Shown here one piece after another: positions 44,870 through 53,592 of a stretch of DNA of 64,000 nt. Source of the stretch: Coprococcus comes ATCC 27758 (GTDB lineage Bacteria; Bacillota; Clostridia; Lachnospirales; Lachnospiraceae); contig NZ_CP102277.1 of assembly GCF_025149785.1 (NCBI RefSeq), positions 1,736,001 through 1,800,000 on the forward strand, in the 5' to 3' direction. The translations under genes and the position numbers were made by a program. How positions within the stretch are numbered: position 1 is the stretch's first letter; the number at the start of each line of letters is the position of its first letter. A model generated the notes under the pieces. The model was given only the letters and a program-made list of their open reading frames with translations, was not told the origin of the DNA and searched no databases.

Positions 44870-44972
44870 TATACGCCACCCTCCACCGTAAATGCGTACC
44901 CCTGCGACCAAAATGGTCACGCACAATCTTCTTTTGCAACTTAACCCAGTTGCCGGGAGATAATCGGATCAC
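44817..44972 (-). CDS. Small basic phage protein, candidate
   Basis: 51 residues from a GTG behind GAGAGG: VIRLSPGNWVKLQKKIVRDH... It overlaps the connector gene in another frame by 53 bp, which argues against it, but it fills an otherwise empty 110-bp gap and has a good ribosome site. Unproven. Confidence 0.35.
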   Translation of the reverse strand: MIRLSPGNWVKLQKKIVRDHFGRRGTHLRWRVAYIEKSEKKHKEIMVFKLH

Positions 44973-44982
44973 CTAACCTCTC

Positions 44983-45312
44983 TTAAATCAGTGTGCATAT
45001 AGCAACAACTCCTTCAAGACACGTGTTCCGGTTCGCCCATGCTCGGCTGCCGGTATTATCGCTATGGGAAAGCTCTCCCTCAGCTCCAATCTGGTTGTAA
45101 TCATACATTGCAAGGTTGCGGATATTGGGAAAATACTTCTCCATATCCTTATCAACCATATCGTCTGTATAACTATCCGGGTAATTCCGTAATTTCTTTA
45201 TTTCTCTATAGGCGTTTTTGACTTTTACAAGAAGCATGGATAAATCAGTTTCATCTGAAATACCAAGCTCTGTTGACAGTTCATCGTATATTTCGTTTAC
45301 CAATTCATCCAT
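44983..45312 (-). CDS. Head-tail connector (gp6-like)
   Basis: 109 residues, helical: LVNEIYDELSTELGISDETDLSMLL, YREIKKLRNYPDSYTDD, then MYDYNQIGAEGELSHS. This order and the NQIGAEGE motif are typical of phage head-tail connector proteins (gp6 class). Follows the capsid and a small gene. Confidence 0.8.
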   Translation of the reverse strand: MDELVNEIYDELSTELGISDETDLSMLLVKVKNAYREIKKLRNYPDSYTDDMVDKDMEKYFPNIRNLAMYDYNQIGAEGELSHSDNTGSRAWANRNTCLEGVVAICTLI

Positions 45313-45320
45313 ACTATCAC

Positions 45321-45488
45321 CTATTTCTTCGGAGGTCTTCCGACCTTTGGTTTTGCAACCTCCGGTTCGGATTCCTCTACTTTCTCTTCTGATTTAACTT
45401 CTTTCCATCCGCACGCAAGAAATGCGCTTTTCTGGATTTCAGAAGCGACAGTTACACGCTGTCTATCTTCTTTTTCCAATGTATACAT
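45321..45488 (-). CDS. Small phage protein between capsid and connector
   Basis: 55 residues: MYTLEKEDRQRVTVASEIQK, then SAFLACGWKEV, and a charged KPKVGRPPKK tail. Starts 12 bp after the capsid gene and ends 8 bp before the connector. Small proteins with a Lys-rich tail are common at this place in siphoviruses; role unknown. Confidence 0.65.
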   Translation of the reverse strand: MYTLEKEDRQRVTVASEIQKSAFLACGWKEVKSEEKVEESEPEVAKPKVGRPPKK

Positions 45489-45500
45489 TAAGTATCACTC

Positions 45501-46334
45501 CTACTCTGCCGGGTCTTCACATACACCGATAGCGTCTTTCTTCTTGTTAAGTACGAATGCATCATAGCGAACACGTCCCTCAACAAGGTATCCAGAAATA
45601 CCAGGCGCATCATCGTGAATCTTGTACTCTGCAAGTTTGATTGGTGACGGCATAACAATCGGATTTGTGATAATGAAGTTTACTTTTTCCGGGAAGTAAG
45701 ACTTCGGAGCTTTTACGAAGTAAACGCCATCAACTTCACCAACAAGACCGTTAATAGCAATCTGTGTAGCCATATCGCCTTTTTTGGTGAATGCTTCATC
45801 CAGTTTCAGCATATTGTAGTAGCCTGGTGTGCAAATGCAGATTCTTCCACCAGTCGGAACTTTCTTGTTGTCAAGAATTTCCTGAACTGCAAGGAATTTT
45901 TCATATGCATTGGCTTTTGTTACTGCTGTATCTTTTACGATGTTTCCAGCATCAGCACCGGCAACAAGCTTAGCAATACGGTATGTATCAATTTCCGGGA
46001 TAACAACTTCATCAATCTGTCTACGGAGTGCTGCACCAGCTTCCATTGTTCCCATTGTGTCATCTTCACTCTTCTTATCAATTGTGAATGTGAACGCACG
46101 GTCTTTTGCAAGTGTCATTTCCTGCACTTCATTTCCAAGTTCTTCTGGTGTTCCATATCTGCTTGCGCCCTCTGTAGTGTAATCGCCCATTGCTGCTGTT
46201 GGCATAGAGTATACTTTTACAGTAGAGACTCCAAGCCATTCAAATGCGTAGTTTACCAGTGAAGAGGTAAGCGCACCGAGTTTAAATCTTTCATCCACCT
46301 GCTGTGAATATTTAGCTGCGTAATTTACTGCCAT
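45501..46334 (-). CDS. Major capsid protein
   Basis: 277 residues. Start MAVNYAAKYSQQVDERF, then KDRAFTFTIDKKSEDDT, EKFLAVQEILDNKKVPTGGR and a C-terminal VRYDAFVLNKKKDAIG. By length, composition and position after a scaffold gene this is an HK97-fold capsid. Preceded by a two-hairpin leader. Confidence 0.88.
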   Translation of the reverse strand: MAVNYAAKYSQQVDERFKLGALTSSLVNYAFEWLGVSTVKVYSMPTAAMGDYTTEGASRYGTPEELGNEVQEMTLAKDRAFTFTIDKKSEDDTMGTMEAGAALRRQIDEVVIPEIDTYRIAKLVAGADAGNIVKDTAVTKANAYEKFLAVQEILDNKKVPTGGRICICTPGYYNMLKLDEAFTKKGDMATQIAINGLVGEVDGVYFVKAPKSYFPEKVNFIITNPIVMPSPIKLAEYKIHDDAPGISGYLVEGRVRYDAFVLNKKKDAIGVCEDPAE

Positions 46335-46347
46335 CTTAAATTCTCCT

Positions 46348-46387
46348 TTACTAACTTTTGGTAATCAGCGAACACTTCTTTACGTGT
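46348..46387 (-). ncRNA. Two-hairpin leader element, copy c (capsid)
   Basis: Hairpin 1 ACAC/GUGU, linker UCGCUGA, hairpin 2 UUAC/GUAA with loop CAAAAGUUA, then AGGAG and the capsid ATG. The second stem differs from copies a and b (UUAC/GUAA against CCGC/GCGG) but keeps its pairing. Confidence 0.6.
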
Positions 46388-46406
46388 CCGGTATCTTTAA
46401 GGAAGA

Positions 46407-46931
46407 TTAACCATTAAATCCTTTCAGGAATGGATCTTCTTTTCCATCTTCTCCCTGTCCGGCATTAACCGGCGGTCTGCTTTTCTGCCATTCTGCCTGT
46501 GCAGCCTTAATGGATGCATTATTGAATTTCTTATAAAGCTCTGTCACTTTATCACTTTCTCCGGCAAGTTCAGCTGTAGCGGCTTCTTCTGCCATTTCCT
46601 CGGACATTCCAATCGCCATATAACGCTTCTGTGCATCAATCTTAGCAAGCTTTTCTTCAAGCTCTTTGGTGTGGCGTTCTTTTGCTTCTTCGGCTTCTCT
46701 CTTCGCTTCTGCTTCCTGTTCTTCGGCTGTCTGCTTAGCTTTCAGCTGTTTACGGTAATTAGCAGCTTCGGAAGAAGTTTTATTGTAGTCGTTCTGAAGC
46801 TTTGCATTTTTGGCTCTTTCCTGTGCAAGTAATGTCTGCGCTTCTTCAAGAGTCATTTCATGCTCTTCCGGCTTGTTTTCCGGTTCCTGATTCTGCTGTA
46901 CCTGTCCCTCAAGGTTTTTGTTGTCTTCCAT
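46407..46931 (-). CDS. Phage scaffold protein
   Basis: 174 residues from MEDNKNLEGQ. Acidic, Gln/Glu-rich N-terminus, long coiled coil (MTLEEAQTLLAQERAKNAKL onward), IGMSEEMAEEAATAELAGESD, and a final PFLKGFNG. This is the DUF4355-type scaffold layout. Directly upstream of the capsid. Confidence 0.85.
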   Translation of the reverse strand: MEDNKNLEGQVQQNQEPENKPEEHEMTLEEAQTLLAQERAKNAKLQNDYNKTSSEAANYRKQLKAKQTAEEQEAEAKREAEEAKERHTKELEEKLAKIDAQKRYMAIGMSEEMAEEAATAELAGESDKVTELYKKFNNASIKAAQAEWQKSRPPVNAGQGEDGKEDPFLKGFNG

Positions 46932-47071
46932 AGTTATCATGTTCCTTTCTTTCGCGTTTAGAGTTCTCTCTCATCAGTTACATTTCGCGATTATAGACTT
47001 CTCTGTCTTCCGCGTTTGGTAAGGCACTTCTCTGTGCCATATGAAAACAGTCATGGTTTTGACCGTAATTT

Positions 47072-47707
47072 CTATAAATAAATAATTGAGCACCGGCAAT
47101 TGATAATCTGATTTGCACTCGCTCCAAGCGAGGTATCCTTTGGGAATTGCATCCACGAATTCCCAACATGAAAAGCCTGTCCAATCAGAATGTATTTCCC
47201 ATTGATTTCTCTGTGGTCTTTCCTTGTTACCTCATCCATAATAGATTCCCACCGCTTCATGGTTTTGTCGGAATTAACAGCCTCCATATATCTTGCGTGG
47301 TTAATCGCCGTATTTACTTCATTTTCAGCTATGAACCTTGCTCTATCTAGCGAATAATAGTAAGGCTCGCTCTTATGGCTTTTCGTGCTGTCTATAACAT
47401 CGTAAGAAAAGCTTTTTACGTGCGTTCCCAAGTATTTGTCTACGTCCGTGTACTTTCTAAGCGTTTCTAAATAAGAATCCTCAATTTGATTACGGATTGG
47501 CTCATAATCTGTTTTGTTCGATTGAGCCATTGTAAATAGCCACGCCATAGTAGCAATGAAGTTGTTTTCTAAATCTTCTGCCATATGGATTCTTTCTGCT
47601 TTGTCCTCTTCTGGAATATTCATTTCACCGAAATACTGTTCAAATGACATACTCCGTTCATTCGTAACCAGAGCATTCAATTCATCAAAGCTAAGATTCG
47701 TGAACAT
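47072..47707 (-). CDS. Minor head protein (Mu F/SPP1 gp7-like)
   Basis: 211 residues from MFTNLSFDELN (overlaps the portal gene by 17 bp). FIAENEVNTAINHARYMEAV, KRWESIMDEVTRKDHREING and a final CRC segment (NQIINCRCSIIYL), the H-x..-CxC pattern of Mu F-type minor heads. About 135 bp after its end hold only short fr ames before the scaffold gene. Confidence 0.85.
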   Translation of the reverse strand: MFTNLSFDELNALVTNERSMSFEQYFGEMNIPEEDKAERIHMAEDLENNFIATMAWLFTMAQSNKTDYEPIRNQIEDSYLETLRKYTDVDKYLGTHVKSFSYDVIDSTKSHKSEPYYYSLDRARFIAENEVNTAINHARYMEAVNSDKTMKRWESIMDEVTRKDHREINGKYILIGQAFHVGNSWMQFPKDTSLGASANQIINCRCSIIYL

Positions 47708-49289
47708 CTTCATCACCGCCATTATCGGTATTCATTCCATCAAGAATCGGGGAATTTCCAGTCTGATCAGATAAGTCAGACATCGTTCTCTTCTGCTGCG
47801 TCTGTTGTTGTTGACCATCTTTCTTAATCAATGATTTCTGATATTTTTCAATCATATCTCGGCTATCGGCCCATGCCTGAGCGACATCCGGGAACAAGTC
47901 AACCTGTTCCATAGCAACACGACCATTTACGCCACAATTTATCATTGCAACCATCGAATTAACCTTTGTAGCAAGGTCATATGTCTTATTTCTGATGAAT
48001 TTTGGTTTCACGTCCGAATATTCCAGTTTTAGAAGCGGACTATCATACGGCGTATCTGTAGATGCCTTGATAGCAGCTAATTCAAGCTTTACGATTTCCG
48101 CTTTTCCACGGCGTAAAATCTGTTCTTCCTTGCAAGCACTGTTTTCAGCAGCACTCCATCCTGAGGACATATTCATAGCAGAGCCGGTAGAACCACCGCC
48201 GGGGTCTGTTTGAATCGGTACATAAGCTCGCTGTAAAATCGTGTTTCTCTTGCTTACGATATTTTCCTGTACACCGGAATAATCAAACGTACTGGAAATA
48301 GCCTTCAGTAATGGCGTGCCACCGTTTCCGGTATTGTTAGCAATAATCCACTGTCCTCCAACCGGAGCTTGTGTTTTACCGTTATCATCTTTCGGCAATT
48401 CAAATCCAACGCCGAAGAATACTTCCTGTGTAGTCTGTGCTACCGCATTGGCAAAATCAGATACTTCTACGTTCAGAGCATTCATATCTGAAATCTGACG
48501 TTCAAAGCATCCTGTTCTATCGGTAGCTCGATTAAATTCCACAATCGGAATCATTTTCAGTGGATTGATTTCTCCACTGTGCTGCATGAACGACCAAGGG
48601 TTCTTAGGCTTCTCTCCATTGGTGATTTCACGCATATCTTTAATTTCGTATCTTGTGTCCGGAGTGAACACGGTATAATAAACTGTTCCGTTCTTTGTTC
48701 TGCAGAAAGTAACACCGGCAAGTTTTTCTTGCAGTGCCGAATTACGATAAATGCAGAAAGTAAATAATGGATTCAGCGTTACCAAATCAAACGGGCAAAG
48801 TCCGTCAAAGTTGCGCTTGATATCGACAAACTGATAACCAACGCCGGTAATCTCAACAAATCTTCCAAGCTCCTGATCTTTGGAGAATGCATATTCCGCA
48901 TCGTTAAGCTCATTCAACATAGAAATCGAATCATCCTGGAAATCATTTTCTTTTTCAGTTGATTTCTTCAAATCCTTATTTCCACGCTGAACATATGTAA
49001 TTGGCTGCCCCCATACATAGCCAAGCTTGAACTCTGTAATCTGGTTTGCCAGATTGTCAGATACTTTAATATTTACTTCCTTACGGATAATTTTCTTTCT
49101 AACAAGTGGCTGAATACCTTTTTCATATCGCATCAGAAGAACCATATCATCTACATTTTTCATGTGAATCGTCATTGCTTCTTCCAACACCTGAAAGATA
49201 TTCTCGCTTGTAATCTTTGCAACATCCGTATAAATCCGGCATCTGCCAGTCAGTTCCGGATACACAAACACTTCATTGTCCTCAGACAC
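47691..49289 (-). CDS. Portal protein (SPP1 gp6-like)
   Basis: 532 residues. DMVLLMRYEKGIQPL, FKLGYVWGQPITY, FNRATDRTGCFERQISDM and MNMSSGWSAAENSACKEE follow the SPP1-type portal pattern. Gln-rich C-terminal tail. Forms the dodecameric ring for DNA packaging. Between a terminator on its 5' side and the minor head gene. Confidence 0.9.
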   Translation of the reverse strand: MSEDNEVFVYPELTGRCRIYTDVAKITSENIFQVLEEAMTIHMKNVDDMVLLMRYEKGIQPLVRKKIIRKEVNIKVSDNLANQITEFKLGYVWGQPITYVQRGNKDLKKSTEKENDFQDDSISMLNELNDAEYAFSKDQELGRFVEITGVGYQFVDIKRNFDGLCPFDLVTLNPLFTFCIYRNSALQEKLAGVTFCRTKNGTVYYTVFTPDTRYEIKDMREITNGEKPKNPWSFMQHSGEINPLKMIPIVEFNRATDRTGCFERQISDMNALNVEVSDFANAVAQTTQEVFFGVGFELPKDDNGKTQAPVGGQWIIANNTGNGGTPLLKAISSTFDYSGVQENIVSKRNTILQRAYVPIQTDPGGGSTGSAMNMSSGWSAAENSACKEEQILRRGKAEIVKLELAAIKASTDTPYDSPLLKLEYSDVKPKFIRNKTYDLATKVNSMVAMINCGVNGRVAMEQVDLFPDVAQAWADSRDMIEKYQKSLIKKDGQQQQTQQKRTMSDLSDQTGNSPILDGMNTDNGGDEDVHES

Positions 49290-49310
49290 CGAATTTCACC
49301 TACCTTTGCA

Positions 49311-49356
49311 TAAAAAAAGAAAGAGCTTCACGTGATAGCGACACGCAAAACTCTTT
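49311..49356 (-). terminator. Terminator between the HTH gene and portal
   Basis: AAAGAG (left, 49320-49325) and CTCTTT (49351-49356) with inner CACG/CGTG pairs, then CTTTTTTT on the minus strand. It lies inside the late operon. Confidence 0.75.
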
Positions 49357-49423
49357 ATTCATGAACGAATTACAATTTCTTCGATTATAATTATATAGTA
49401 TTTTTTTATGCTTTTTATGCAAG

Positions 49424-49858
49424 TTACTCTGAAACATACTTTTTTATTCTTCTGGACACTACAGACTGGTCAAGTCCAATTTCCATAGCAATTTGCTGTT
49501 GAGACTTTCCGTCTTTCACATATTCCAGAATCATTTTATCTTCCAAGTCCGTACAATCAGCAATCAGACGGTCAATTCCAATCGTAAGATTTTTCAACCG
49601 CTCAATATCCTCTTGCACCTTAATTTCCATTTCCCGACATTTCTGTTCCCACTCTTTCATCTGTGCTATTTCATATTCATTGCATCCGCTGACACTGAAT
49701 CCCCGTGGCTCATACGGGAACTGAGGATTGGATCCGTAAACTTTCCCGGCATAGCAAGACGGACGTTTTTCTATGTAATCAGTAAGCTTCTGACGGTCCT
49801 TTTCAAGGAGGACTCCAAGCAATTTGTAATTCGCAATATCTTTTCTGGTGATTTTCAT
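49424..49858 (-). CDS. Sigma-70 region 4-like/ArpU-type HTH protein
   Basis: 144 residues. Helical middle, then DLEDKMILEYVKDGKSQQQIA and a recognition helix LDQSVVSRRIKKY. This is the pattern of phage late regulators (ArpU, DUF1492) which often lie near terminase. A small terminase role is less likely. Follows terL by 15 bp. Confidence 0.7.
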   Translation of the reverse strand: MKITRKDIANYKLLGVLLEKDRQKLTDYIEKRPSCYAGKVYGSNPQFPYEPRGFSVSGCNEYEIAQMKEWEQKCREMEIKVQEDIERLKNLTIGIDRLIADCTDLEDKMILEYVKDGKSQQQIAMEIGLDQSVVSRRIKKYVSE

Positions 49859-49873
49859 TTCTATGTATTCTCC

Positions 49874-51523
49874 TTAAACTGGGCTCTGGATTATTTGCGC
49901 TGTTCGAACAAATCCTGTTGTTACGAATAGTGCGAAGCTTGCTAATCCATCGGGTACATCATCATGCGGATTTTTCCCGCGTACTGAATAGCTGAGCAAG
50001 AATCCCATCATCTTTCCGTAGTCCTCTTTTGGTTTGTAATTCTCTCGGTCACGGAATAGTACGTGTTTCTTTACCCAATCTGCATTTACAATAATCTTCG
50101 TTTCCTTGTTAGATTCCGTATATTTCGTAGTAATGTTGCAATGACCGCCCTTTTGCTCAACCAGTTTGCTTACTTCCAGCGCTACACGATCACCACCATT
50201 GTTGCTTTCAAACTGGCATTGTTGCATTCCGGTATTTACAATCAAATCAGACGTTCTCTCATACTGGATTCCATAATTGGAATTATCATCGCATACACAC
50301 TCGGTAAGGTAGAAATCATTTCCATACTGTAGCATACATGGTAAAAACAAAAAGTCTGTACCTTTATTTTTCGTATCGCATATGCCCCATACGGCATCCG
50401 GTTCCGTAATAGGAAGCGTGATGAATCGTCTAAGTTCTTCATCCGTATACAGAAGTCCTTCACGTTCGATAGGCTCATTCTTGTACAGGCACTTGTAGGA
50501 GATTTCATCCATTGTTCTTTCCTGATCGTGGAAGAACTCAACACTGAATCCATTGTATTTGTAATCAAAGTTTGATTTTCCTGTTACCGGATCAATGTCT
50601 GGAACAGCAATGAATTTCGCTCTATCATCTCCGTCATAAATATCTTTCAGCCGACCAATAACATCATGCACGGACCATCTGGTAGCAATATGGATCTCCT
50701 TACAGCCGTCCATTTTTCGCTGTTTAGCATCAGTACCGTAGATTCTCCATAACTTGTCCAGAATATTTTTATTCAGTGCTTCTTCGATACCACCAATCAA
50801 ATCATCACAATACAGGTATCTGTTGGCACGGACCTTACCGGCATTCTTACTTCCTACAGATGTACATTGGATATTTGAGAATGGTTTGTATTTGTTGAAA
50901 TTGATGGTTTCTCGCTTAGCATTGGTGCTATGAAATTTCACATCCGGAAAAATCTCTTGCCAGCAATATTCATCTGAGTTCGTTGTGATATCCATTACTC
51001 CGTCGTAGAACATTCTGGTAATATCTCCACTGTGCGAGAAAAACAAACTGAAATCGTCCGGGTGTCTTCCGATTATCCATGAACAGAAAAACTTTTCAAG
51101 AGTGGTCTTCTGCGTACCCGGTGGCATGGAAATTGAAAGAATATCCAATTTATCATCTTCCATGTCCTGTAGTGATTGAATCAACCCATGCTTATTCAAT
51201 TGCTTTCTTTTTGGAGAATAAAAACGATCCTGTTCTAATCGCTTTCGCTCAAGATAGAGCAGATAGCTGTCAAATAAATGTGGCGCTTCAAATTTTAACG
51301 CCTGCCAATACAAATCCTCAAAACGTATATCTTGATTCTGTACAAGAAGTCTTTGAGCAGATAATTTCACAGCTTTTGAAAGCTTTAAACAATATTTGAG
51401 GTAATCTTGGCTGTCTTCATACATATTCAAGCATAACTGCATGATATTATCCCATGTGCTGTATTTATTTGATGGTTGCATCTTCAATGCATTGGCTATT
51501 CGCTTGTATTCCGTAAAATTCAT
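49874..51523 (-). CDS. Terminase large subunit
   Basis: 549 residues from MNFTEYKRIANAL behind AGGAGGTG. Seen: a variant Walker A (SMPPGTQKTT), Walker B region YLYCDDLIGG, coupling TRW in HIATRWSVHD, and nuclease acids in GICDTKNKGTDF, SNNGGDR and PHDDVPDG. These form the ATPase and RNase H-like nuclease. Preceded by a terminator and a zinc-ribbon gene. Confidence 0.93.
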   Translation of the reverse strand: MNFTEYKRIANALKMQPSNKYSTWDNIMQLCLNMYEDSQDYLKYCLKLSKAVKLSAQRLLVQNQDIRFEDLYWQALKFEAPHLFDSYLLYLERKRLEQDRFYSPKRKQLNKHGLIQSLQDMEDDKLDILSISMPPGTQKTTLEKFFCSWIIGRHPDDFSLFFSHSGDITRMFYDGVMDITTNSDEYCWQEIFPDVKFHSTNAKRETINFNKYKPFSNIQCTSVGSKNAGKVRANRYLYCDDLIGGIEEALNKNILDKLWRIYGTDAKQRKMDGCKEIHIATRWSVHDVIGRLKDIYDGDDRAKFIAVPDIDPVTGKSNFDYKYNGFSVEFFHDQERTMDEISYKCLYKNEPIEREGLLYTDEELRRFITLPITEPDAVWGICDTKNKGTDFLFLPCMLQYGNDFYLTECVCDDNSNYGIQYERTSDLIVNTGMQQCQFESNNGGDRVALEVSKLVEQKGGHCNITTKYTESNKETKIIVNADWVKKHVLFRDRENYKPKEDYGKMMGFLLSYSVRGKNPHDDVPDGLASFALFVTTGFVRTAQIIQSPV

Positions 51524-51544
51524 CTGCTCACCTCCTTGCAAATC

Positions 51545-51594
51545 AAAAAAAGAGCCAATATCTGCGATTTCTCACAAATATCAGCTCTGGCTCT
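51545..51594 (-). terminator. Terminator just upstream of terL
   Basis: AGAGCCA (51551-51557) pairs with TGGCTCT (51588-51594), with further pairs inside, followed by seven Ts on the minus strand. It separates the moron block from the packaging genes. Confidence 0.8.
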
Positions 51595-51615
51595 TAGGCT
51601 CTGGCACTAAATCAT

Positions 51616-51861
51616 TCATTTTTCTTCATATTCATATTTTACATTTCCGTATTCATCCGGCATAGGGATTGTTAATGATACTATTTTCTTTCCGCATCCC
51701 GGACAATACGGTGGTGTAAATCCACTTTCGCTAAGTTTCGATCCATAATAAGGTTTGTTTGCGTTATATTCAATTTTCTTGAATACATATCCGCAATGAG
51801 CACAGATTGGTTTAAACATTACAGTGGAAGTGGAATCATCTATAGTTTCATCTACTATCAT
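51616..51861 (-). CDS. Zinc-ribbon phage protein
   Basis: 81 residues; two CxxC pairs (CAHC and CPGC) around a short beta region, then an acidic tail. Function unknown. Overlaps the upstream small gene by 14 bp. Confidence 0.75.
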   Translation of the reverse strand: MIVDETIDDSTSTVMFKPICAHCGYVFKKIEYNANKPYYGSKLSESGFTPPYCPGCGKKIVSLTIPMPDEYGNVKYEYEEK

Positions 51862-52015
51862 TTCGCATCTTCCCGTCCTTAATCACTGGATAATACGCTT
51901 TCTTACAGTGTTTACACCATATCGGCGTATTCTCAATATTGGAATTTTTCTCTATCCGCTGTCCAGTCTTGTGACCGGCCGGACAGTAATACCAATTTTC
52001 TTTTATCTGCTCCAT
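51848..52015 (-). CDS. Small zinc-finger-like phage protein
   Basis: 55 residues: NWYYCPAGHKTGQRIEKN, then WCKHCKKAYY. The CPxGH..CxxC set suggests one zinc site. ATG overlaps the stop of the gene upstream. No assigned role. Confidence 0.65.
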   Translation of the reverse strand: MEQIKENWYYCPAGHKTGQRIEKNSNIENTPIWCKHCKKAYYPVIKDGKMRNDSR

Positions 52016-52767
52016 TATTCTAACCACTCATTGTCCAAATAATAAAATCCATACACAATGCCTCCTGTTAGTATGATCCATGCAATCCAAAATATAACCA
52101 TAGCCACTGTTGCATTGGTTTCAAACATTTTCACAATATCGTCAATCGAACTGTCCTTGTAAAAGTGTGTCTTGTTTGGAATTGTTCCATCTCTAAGGTC
52201 TGCAAAAATCGTACCCTTGTACTTTGTTTTCACTCCGTAATACACAAATCGCACTTTCACACGTTCGCCAGACTCCCAACTGTACACCTTATCTCCAGGA
52301 ATTGTTTTTATGTATTTTGAAGATGGCAAATCTATCTTGTTGTAAGAAAAAGTGGATCCGCAAAATTTAATTTCTTTTGCGTGTAAAGATTCTACATTCT
52401 CTGTTTCCCATTCATAATAAACTCTAATTCTTGTATGCTCTTTACCTTTAGAATCCTTCTCAGTTATTTCTTCTTCGTGACGTTCCCGTCTTTCTTCTAT
52501 CTTTTTAACAAAGATATATTCTCCACCAATTTCTGGATAAGTAACAGTATCCACGGATTCTAATTTTCCGTATACAAAAGCATTTCCAATGTTTGTATCC
52601 ATTCCATAACGGAACAAATCTTCATCTTTAATTTTAACTGCTTTATTGTATTTCTCATTATCGTCCATAATACTATTAGAAATTTCTCCAGAAATCAAAA
52701 AGCCAATTAAAAGCATCACGGCAATAATAGATATACTTGCTAAGACTTCACGCTTCGTAATCTCCAT
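52015..52767 (-). CDS. Phage-borne membrane protein beside LemA
   Basis: 250 residues; hydrophobic segments at about 10-28 and 222-243 with a soluble domain between, so both ends are in the membrane. Topology recalls TMEM43-like or E3-type membrane proteins; no clear family. Follows LemA with a gap of one base, so they may act together. Confidence 0.6.
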   Translation of the reverse strand: MEITKREVLASISIIAVMLLIGFLISGEISNSIMDDNEKYNKAVKIKDEDLFRYGMDTNIGNAFVYGKLESVDTVTYPEIGGEYIFVKKIEERRERHEEEITEKDSKGKEHTRIRVYYEWETENVESLHAKEIKFCGSTFSYNKIDLPSSKYIKTIPGDKVYSWESGERVKVRFVYYGVKTKYKGTIFADLRDGTIPNKTHFYKDSSIDDIVKMFETNATVAMVIFWIAWIILTGGIVYGFYYLDNEWLE

Positions 52768-53316
52768 TTATTTATCTCCGAATAGATTCTGTGGTGCATC
52801 TTCCGACACATCATATTCCAAATATGAATAGGACTGCTTTTCGTAGCCGGTCACATTAAGAAAAATACTTGTCGGAAACTTACGCACGTACCGATTGTAC
52901 TGTTTCACCTGCTTATTGAAGTTGCTTCGATATTCAGCAATCATATTTTCTGTGATTGACAGCTCATTCATTAGCTGCTTGTAGTTTTCATTCGACTTCA
53001 ACTCTGGATATGCTTCACTTACTGCCGTAATAGCTGTAGTGACATTTTCAATATCTCCAGCCTGACCTCTTCCATCAACAACAGCTTTCAATGTTTCCGC
53101 CTCATGTGAATCATACTGTTTCACGCAATCCGCAAGATTGTATACAAGGTCAACTCTTCGTTTTTCCTGCACCTTGATATCCGACTGTGCCGTCTTTACT
53201 TGCTCTTCCATTGCAATAGCCCTATTTTGTGAACTGTATACTCCAAATACACACATTAAAACTACTGCAACAACGCTACCAAATGCAATTAAGGCTACTT
53301 TCCAATTACTTTTCAT
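52768..53316 (-). CDS. lemA: LemA family protein, phage-borne
   Basis: 182 residues. N-terminal TM (about 7-27), then the LemA helix bundle: VKTAQSDIKVQEKRRVDLVYN, DSHEAETLKAV, SEAYPELKSNENYKQLMNEL, TENMIAEYRSNFNKQVKQYN. LemA proteins are membrane-attached with N-terminus outside; their role is unclear. Rare in phages. It sits in the moron block with an SPFH gene (56375) 3 kb away. Confidence 0.85.
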   Translation of the reverse strand: MKSNWKVALIAFGSVVAVVLMCVFGVYSSQNRAIAMEEQVKTAQSDIKVQEKRRVDLVYNLADCVKQYDSHEAETLKAVVDGRGQAGDIENVTTAITAVSEAYPELKSNENYKQLMNELSITENMIAEYRSNFNKQVKQYNRYVRKFPTSIFLNVTGYEKQSYSYLEYDVSEDAPQNLFGDK

Positions 53317-53320
53317 CTAT

Positions 53321-53590
53321 TTACCCCTTTGTATGACAAGTGTTTGTAATCTTTCCGTACACATCTTCATACAGCGCCTGTTTGTCCCCGTTGTATGTGT
53401 ACTCTGCATAGATGCCATCACCGCTAATGTCAGTTGAAGCAAGGCACTTATAATTCTGCAATGTCTTACATGACCAAACGATAAATACATTGCTTAAATC
53501 AATCTCAACCTCCGGTTTATGCTCATGGTACCATTCAACAAGTTTCTTTTTACATACACTCTGAAAGTGATCCATTCCTGTGATAATCAT
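53321..53590 (-). CDS. DUF6275-like phage protein
   Basis: 89 residues; ATG behind GGAGG. MDHFQSVCKKKLVEWYHEH and VFIVWSCKTLQNYKCLAST fit the small DUF6275 family of Firmicutes phages as I recall it. Function unknown. Confidence 0.7.
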   Translation of the reverse strand: MIITGMDHFQSVCKKKLVEWYHEHKPEVEIDLSNVFIVWSCKTLQNYKCLASTDISGDGIYAEYTYNGDKQALYEDVYGKITNTCHTKG

Positions 53591-53592
53591 GA

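Noticed and set aside
46941-47071. Short frames of 20-26 codons between minor head and scaffold genes
   Set aside because: No ribosome sites and no family features; a GGCAC/GTGCC hairpin here is the only structure.
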